NCBI GenBank assembly: GCA_002414705.1
Contig: DIAL01000028.1
Span: 45,542-55,714, forward strand
Direction: 5' to 3'
Length of the DNA stretch: 10,173 bases
From: Flavobacteriaceae bacterium UBA5079
GTDB taxonomy: Bacteria; Bacteroidota; Bacteroidia; Flavobacteriales; Flavobacteriaceae
The position numbers and the translations under genes are program-made. This document shows positions 6,303 through 10,173 of this stretch, one piece after another (positions within the stretch are counted from its first letter, which is position 1; each line of letters begins with the position of its first letter). Below the pieces are notes generated by a model that ran no database searches, was not told the origin of the DNA, and was given only the letters and a program-made list of their open reading frames with translations.

Positions 6303-7517
6303 TTATTCTTCTTCATCGTTATAATCGGGATATAAAAAGTGATTATAAGGAAAACGGGTAACATGAATTTGGCGAACCTCATCATATACACGCTTTTTAA
6401 ATTCGTTCATATTCTGTTTGTTTAATGCCGAAATAAATAAGGCATTATTTCCAACCCGATTCATCCACGTTTTTTGCCATTCCTGTAACGAGTAATGCGC
6501 TTCGGTACGTTCCACTTCCAAATCTGTTTCATCATAAGGTTCCGGTTGGTAGGCGTCAATTTTATTAAAAACCATGATCGTTTCTTTATCTGCACTATCA
6601 ATTTCACCTAAAATTTTGTTTACAGAATCTATATGATCTTCAAAATTAGGATGTGAAATATCGACCACGTGTAATAACAAATCGGCCTCGCGAACCTCAT
6701 CCAGCGTGCTTTTAAAACTCTCTACTAATTGTGTTGGTAGCTTTCTAATAAATCCTACGGTATCGGTTAATAGGAATGGTAAATTTTGAATGACCACTTT
6801 CCTTACCGTTGTATCTAATGTAGCGAATAATTTGTTTTCGGCAAATACATCACTTTTACTAATGGTATTCATCAGAGTTGATTTCCCTACGTTAGTGTAC
6901 CCAACAAGCGCTACACGCACCATTTTACCACGATTACCGCGTTGCACAGACATTTGCTTGTCTATGGTCTTTATTTTATCTTTTAATAACGCAATTTTAT
7001 CTCGAACAATACGTCTGTCTGTTTCAATTTCCGTTTCTCCAGGTCCACGCATACCAATACCACCTTTCTGGCGCTCTAGGTGTGTCCACATCCCTTTAAG
7101 TCGTGGCAATAAGTATTCACATTGTGCTAATTCCACTTGGGTTCTGGCATAACTTGTTTGGGCACGTTGTGCAAAAATATCAAGGATTAAATTGGTTCTA
7201 TCTAGAACTTTACATTCCAGAATTTTACTAATATTACGTTCTTGAGCAGACGATAATTCATCATCAAAAATAGCAGTGCCTATATCATTTTCTTCAATGT
7301 ATTTGCGGACTTCCTCCATTTTACCTTTTCCAATAAAGGTTTTAGGATTCGGCATATCCATTTTTTGGGTAAAGCGTTTTAAGACCTCACCACCTGCCGT
7401 GTAGGTCAGAAATTCCAATTCATCTAAATATTCTTTAGATTTGTCTTCATCCTGACTTTTTGTAATGACTCCAATTAATACGGCACGTTCGTGCGTTATA
7501 TCTTTTTTTTCTATCAT
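6303..7517 (-). CDS. hflX: GTPase HflX, ribosome-associated
   Basis: The 404-aa protein has the full HflX layout. The N-terminal HflX domain (about 10-190) includes PNPKTFIGKGK (56-66) and the family hallmark GMRGPGETEIETDRR (155-169), followed by a helical linker. The GTPase domain has G1 GYTNVGKST (206-214), G2 FATLDTTVR (231-239), G3 DTVGF (252-256), G4 NKID (318-321) and G5 SAL (363-365). HflX binds the 50S subunit and splits stalled or stress-arrested 70S ribosomes. The ATG at 7517 (MIEKKDITHERAVLIGV) is chosen over the in-frame TTG at 7535, because that TTG overlaps the probable -7 box. The C-terminal tail is acidic (YNDEEE). The gene converges on DUF3078 and diverges from the EEP-family gene. 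Confidence 0.97.
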   Translation of the reverse strand: MIEKKDITHERAVLIGVITKSQDEDKSKEYLDELEFLTYTAGGEVLKRFTQKMDMPNPKTFIGKGKMEEVRKYIEENDIGTAIFDDELSSAQERNISKILECKVLDRTNLILDIFAQRAQTSYARTQVELAQCEYLLPRLKGMWTHLERQKGGIGMRGPGETEIETDRRIVRDKIALLKDKIKTIDKQMSVQRGNRGKMVRVALVGYTNVGKSTLMNTISKSDVFAENKLFATLDTTVRKVVIQNLPFLLTDTVGFIRKLPTQLVESFKSTLDEVREADLLLHVVDISHPNFEDHIDSVNKILGEIDSADKETIMVFNKIDAYQPEPYDETDLEVERTEAHYSLQEWQKTWMNRVGNNALFISALNKQNMNEFKKRVYDEVRQIHVTRFPYNHFLYPDYNDEEE

Positions 7518-7532
7518 AAACTGTGTAAAGCA

Positions 7533-7540
7533 CAAAGTTA
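7533..7540 (-). promoter_or_regulatory. Probable -7 box of hflX
   Basis: On the minus strand these bases read TAACTTTG, an exact match to TAnnTTTG. Fifteen nt separate it from the hflX ATG, which predicts a leader of roughly 8-10 nt. No TTG is present at the expected -33 distance, so the assignment rests on the -7 box and the position. Confidence 0.45.
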
Positions 7541-7545
7541 ATCAA

Positions 7546-7572
7546 TTGAAGTCACTTTAATTTGTATATTTT
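7546..7572 (+). promoter_or_regulatory. Tentative promoter of the EEP-family gene
   Basis: TTG at 7546-7548 and TATATTTT at 7565-7572 (one mismatch to TAnnTTTG) are separated by 16 nt, slightly short of the usual range. The TTG is part of the palindrome TCAATTGA (7542-7549), which sits in the 75-nt gap between the divergent hflX and EEP starts. A promoter must lie in this gap; this is only the best visible candidate. Confidence 0.28.
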
Positions 7573-7592
7573 TAACGCAGATACTAAAATTC

Positions 7593-8558
7593 ATGAGCGA
7601 TTTGGAAAAACCTACACTTTTATCAGAAACCTTTACCATAGCTTTTTACAATACCGAAAACTTATTTGATATTTATAATAACCAAAGTAAAAACGATCGA
7701 GATTATTTACCAAATTCTGATAAACTTTGGACTAAGAAACGCTACCAAAACAAGCTTGACAACATAGGATTATCTATTTCTAAAATTGGCCATCCCGAAA
7801 CGAATGGTTTACCCAGTATTATTGGTTTAGCCGAAATAGAAAATGGGAAAGTAATTCAGGATTTGTTGGATACAATGCATTTAAAAGATGTGCCTTACGA
7901 CTTTGTGCATTTTAACTCCAAGGACGAACGTGGTATAGATGTGGCTTTAGTTTATAATAAATCTGAGTTTACGGTAACACATTCTGAAATTTTTGCTTTA
8001 ACATTTGAAAGACCCGAAGGTGGTAACGATTTTACGCGAGACATTCTACTAGTAACAGGATTACTAAAAGGCGAAACGATTTCGGTTTTGGTAAATCATT
8101 GGTCCTCCAGACGTGAAGGCACCGAACAAACGGAAGCGAAACGCTTACAGTCTTCCAAAAAAGTGAGTCACATAATAACAGCTATTCAAGCTAAACAAGT
8201 AGATGCTAAAATAATTATTATGGGCGATTTTAATGATGATCCGCATTGCAAAAGTATTGTTCAGCTTATAGAAAATCATAATTTATATAACCCAATGAAA
8301 ACGTTGCGTTCTTATAATCGTGGAAGTTTGGTACACGACAGGAAATGGCATTTATTTGATCAGATCCTGTTTACGATGCCTTTTTTTGAATCGCGAAAAA
8401 ATTATTTGGAATTTGATTCGGCTCATATTTTTGATGCCGATTTTTTAAAGGAAACCAAAGGAAAATATAGAGGAGCACCATTAAGGACGTATGCTGGCTA
8501 TGAACACAAAGGTGGTTTTAGCGATCATTTTCCAGTTTTTATAACATTGAAAAAGTAG
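7593..8558 (+). CDS. Endonuclease/exonuclease/phosphatase (EEP) family enzyme
   Basis: A 321-aa metal-dependent hydrolase of the EEP (DNase I/AP endonuclease-like) superfamily. The active-site set is complete: YNTENLFD with Asn20, LAEIEN with the metal-binding Glu near 81, ERGIDVALVY (112-121), VNHWSSR with His169, MGDFNDDP with Asp212/Asn214, and GFSDHFPV with Asp311/His312. It should cleave a phosphodiester or phosphomonoester; the substrate (nucleic acid, lipid or nucleotide) cannot be told from these motifs. No signal peptide or membrane segment is visible at the N-terminus (MSDLEKPTLLSETFTIAFYN), so it appears cytoplasmic, unlike many secreted flavobacterial relatives. The ATG at 7593 is the only good start. 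The gene diverges from hflX and ends 8 nt from the convergent membrane-protein gene, with no terminator hairpin visible between them. Confidence 0.92.
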   Translation: MSDLEKPTLLSETFTIAFYNTENLFDIYNNQSKNDRDYLPNSDKLWTKKRYQNKLDNIGLSISKIGHPETNGLPSIIGLAEIENGKVIQDLLDTMHLKDVPYDFVHFNSKDERGIDVALVYNKSEFTVTHSEIFALTFERPEGGNDFTRDILLVTGLLKGETISVLVNHWSSRREGTEQTEAKRLQSSKKVSHIITAIQAKQVDAKIIIMGDFNDDPHCKSIVQLIENHNLYNPMKTLRSYNRGSLVHDRKWHLFDQILFTMPFFESRKNYLEFDSAHIFDADFLKETKGKYRGAPLRTYAGYEHKGGFSDHFPVFITLKK

Positions 8559-8566
8559 CAATAATT

Positions 8567-8944
8567 TTAAACAGCTTGCCAGAGTATTACGGATAATATA
8601 ATACATGCTATTGGAAGCATCCAGAGCAAAAAGATAGAATGATTTTGAGTCTTTTTATTTAGCATTTTAGCGTTTAGTACTTTTCGCTTTCTTCCTGCAT
8701 ATTGCACCCAGTTTTTAAAGAATATAAAAACAGATGCCATAATAAATAATGCCCATGCTTTATCTTGAGACATAGTATTCATATTCATTTGATTGGAAAA
8801 TCCGGCAAAAAACATACCCAAAAGCAGTAATATGGCACACTGTAAAATTGAAATATAGATAGTGGCAAACTGATTTGCATTTTTGCTCTTACGATTTTTA
8901 TAGTGCTTGAAAGTGCTAAAAAAAAGAGAATCGAAAATCGTCAT
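8567..8944 (-). CDS. Small three-helix integral membrane protein, function unknown
   Basis: A 125-aa protein that I do not assign to a named family. Three hydrophobic segments are visible at about 25-49 (FATIYISILQCAILLLLGMF), 63-80 (AWALFIMASVFIFFKNWV) and 104-123 (IFLLWMLPIACIILSVILW). A basic stretch, AGRKRKVLNAKMLNKK, lies between helices 2 and 3. There is no cleavable signal peptide and no charged or catalytic motif. The basic loop suggests that this connection faces the cytoplasm. The ATG at 8944 lies only 24 nt past a terminator stem serving the upstream minus-strand gene; no full TAnnTTTG box is visible in that space (TAATTTTA is the nearest). Expression may rely on terminator read-through or an atypical promoter. 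It is a real gene judging from its coherent membrane profile and snug fit between neighbours. Confidence 0.72.
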   Translation of the reverse strand: MTIFDSLFFSTFKHYKNRKSKNANQFATIYISILQCAILLLLGMFFAGFSNQMNMNTMSQDKAWALFIMASVFIFFKNWVQYAGRKRKVLNAKMLNKKTQNHSIFLLWMLPIACIILSVILWQAV

Positions 8945-8967
8945 ATTTATTATCTTGGTATAAAATT

Positions 8968-9002
8968 AAAAACCTGCTAAATGTAATCATTAGCAGGTTT
9001 TT
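8968..9002 (-). terminator. Intrinsic terminator after the DUF5689 gene
   Basis: A perfect 13-bp stem (AAAAACCTGCTAA at 8968-8980 with TTAGCAGGTTTTT at 8990-9002) has a 9-nt loop. Read on the minus strand it ends in TTTTTAATTTTAT, as expected for an intrinsic terminator, 20 nt after the stop codon of the DUF5689 gene. On the plus strand a T run also follows, so it could block antisense read-through. Confidence 0.88.
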
Positions 9003-9022
9003 TATATAATTAATTACAACTA

Positions 9023-10173
9023 TTATTCAGTTGCAAAAATATTGAAGTTATCAATTTGATAAGCACCGTCTAAAGATGTATCTGTTCCAGATCCTGTAAC
9101 TTTAAATGCTACATAAAGTGTTCCTGTGTAACCAGAAATATCAATTAAACCTGAATCAACCATTTCATACCAACTATTGTCTTGTGTTGGTAAACTAGCC
9201 GATACCGCTTCCCAAGTAGCACCTAACACATCTGTTCCATCAAAATCTGTAGAAATAAATACTTCTAATGTATTGGCTGGAGATTCTAAATGGTGTTGAG
9301 CTGCAGAAAAGTTTAATTTTTCATCATCTTGAGCATCCATATCAATACCTGGAGACACTAACCAAGCAATATTTACTGGACTTCCTGAATTATAGGTGCT
9401 GAATTCTGTATAACCATTATTATCAAAGGTTTTTTCTCTCCAAACCCAGTTACCTGCTTCAGCAAAGTTTGTCCAACCTGGAAGGTCTAAATTGGTGTTA
9501 TTTGTTACCATTTCAAAATCTTCGCTAAAAATAGCAACTGCTAAAGAGCAACGTTCACCTTCTAAATTTACATCATCAATAGCGTTTAAAGCTAATACTA
9601 CAGATGCTCCATCAAACGTTTTGTTTACAACAGCTTTTAGTGTTCCGTTCCCTTCTGGTAATAACTCATTTTTAAAAGTTGAAAATCCACTAGTTTCAAG
9701 ATTGATACTTGTATAATTTACACCACCACAAGATTGTACCGCTCTTTTTGTATCAAAATCTTCCATTGGATCAAAATAACGTTTTCCTAAAACGTTATCA
9801 GCGAACTCAACATCATTTAATTGTACAAACACACCAACAAGACTTGAATTTATTTGAGAAACAGTTACGCTTAAAGGCACTATTTCTTCAGTAACAGATG
9901 ATCTAAAAACGTGTGTTCTTGCACGAGTTTGTCCCAAACTTGTTACGGTTGTTCCGTATTGATCTGTTTCAGTTCCACCTCCAATAGCAGTAACACCATT
10001 ACCTACACGTTCTTCACCAATAAATAAATCTTTTAAACTTACGTAAACCTCACGACCAAAGTTAAATTGATTATAAGTATCCACTTGGTTAATTATTACT
10101 TTAATAGCAGTGGTTGGGCTTGATGGACTATCTTGAAGATAGAATTCTTTAAAGAAATTTCCAGATCTATCAG
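9023..10173 (-). CDS. DUF5689 and choice-of-anchor J domain exported protein (N-terminal part outside window)
   Basis: The frame stays open to the right edge, so the start lies beyond it; the GTG at 10084 is an internal valine codon. The first visible residues (DRSGNFFKEFYLQDSPSSP) continue into IKVIINQVDTYNQFNFGREVYVSLKDLFIGEE, which is the conserved core of DUF5689, an OB-fold-like domain common in secreted or lipid-anchored flavobacterial proteins. From about base 9533 to the stop there is a beta-sandwich of the choice-of-anchor J (MAM-like) type: SEDFEM, LPGWTNF, GNWVWREK, AWLVSPGIDM, LEVFISTDFDG, LYVAFKVTGSG and GAYQIDNFNIFATE. It should be exported and bind carbohydrate, protein or another surface ligand; none is identifiable. 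The protein ends directly after the J domain, with no visible type IX secretion sorting domain, which suggests lipoprotein anchoring by an unseen N-terminus. A terminator follows the stop by 20 nt. Confidence 0.87.
   Translation of the reverse strand, partial: DRSGNFFKEFYLQDSPSSPTTAIKVIINQVDTYNQFNFGREVYVSLKDLFIGEERVGNGVTAIGGGTETDQYGTTVTSLGQTRARTHVFRSSVTEEIVPLSVTVSQINSSLVGVFVQLNDVEFADNVLGKRYFDPMEDFDTKRAVQSCGGVNYTSINLETSGFSTFKNELLPEGNGTLKAVVNKTFDGASVVLALNAIDDVNLEGERCSLAVAIFSEDFEMVTNNTNLDLPGWTNFAEAGNWVWREKTFDNNGYTEFSTYNSGSPVNIAWLVSPGIDMDAQDDEKLNFSAAQHHLESPANTLEVFISTDFDGTDVLGATWEAVSASLPTQDNSWYEMVDSGLIDISGYTGTLYVAFKVTGSGTDTSLDGAYQIDNFNIFATE

Noticed and set aside
6790..7152. 120-codon plus-strand open frame opposite hflX
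   Set aside because: It is antisense to the HflX GTPase core and shows no recognisable domain.

Overview
This AT-rich window is chromosomal DNA from a Bacteroidota bacterium, most likely a marine member of the Flavobacteriaceae. The evidence is the set of lineage-typical families (DUF2480, DUF3078, DUF5689, a membrane-anchored AraC-type regulator), leaders with A-rich tracts in place of clear Shine-Dalgarno sites, and -7 boxes of the Bacteroidota form TAnnTTTG. The genus cannot be fixed from what is visible. I see no insertion sequence, prophage, CRISPR array, tRNA or rRNA, and no segment with clearly foreign base composition.

Layout. (1) Bases 1-963 hold the 3' part of a membrane-anchored AraC/HTH_18 regulator cut by the left edge. 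(2) Bases 1107-5230 form a same-strand run: a META-domain lipoprotein, the sulfur-transfer protein SufE, a DUF59/SufT-like Fe-S assembly protein, an ABC exporter half-transporter and a DUF2480 protein. (3) Bases 5274-6209 encode a DUF3078 outer-membrane beta-barrel with its own probable -7 box. A very strong bidirectional terminator at 6231-6263 closes this block. (4) hflX (6303-7517, minus strand) is transcribed toward that terminator. It is divergent from a cytoplasmic endonuclease/exonuclease/phosphatase-family enzyme (7593-8558). (5) The right end holds a small three-helix membrane protein (8567-8944, minus) and the C-terminal part of a DUF5689 / choice-of-anchor J secreted protein (9023 to the right edge, minus), with a terminator between them.

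Functionally the core is the tail of a SUF iron-sulfur assembly cluster: SufE hands sulfur from a SufS-type desulfurase, which is not in the window, to the scaffold, and the DUF59 protein supports maturation or delivery of clusters. DUF2480 is a lineage-restricted companion of unknown role with three cysteines. The exporter lying between the DUF59 gene and DUF2480 is the main oddity and the best candidate for something under-described. The other genes look like ordinary flavobacterial housekeeping or envelope genes. sufE and hflX both appear to be nearly leaderless, with exactly the same spacing between a consensus -7 box and the ATG.
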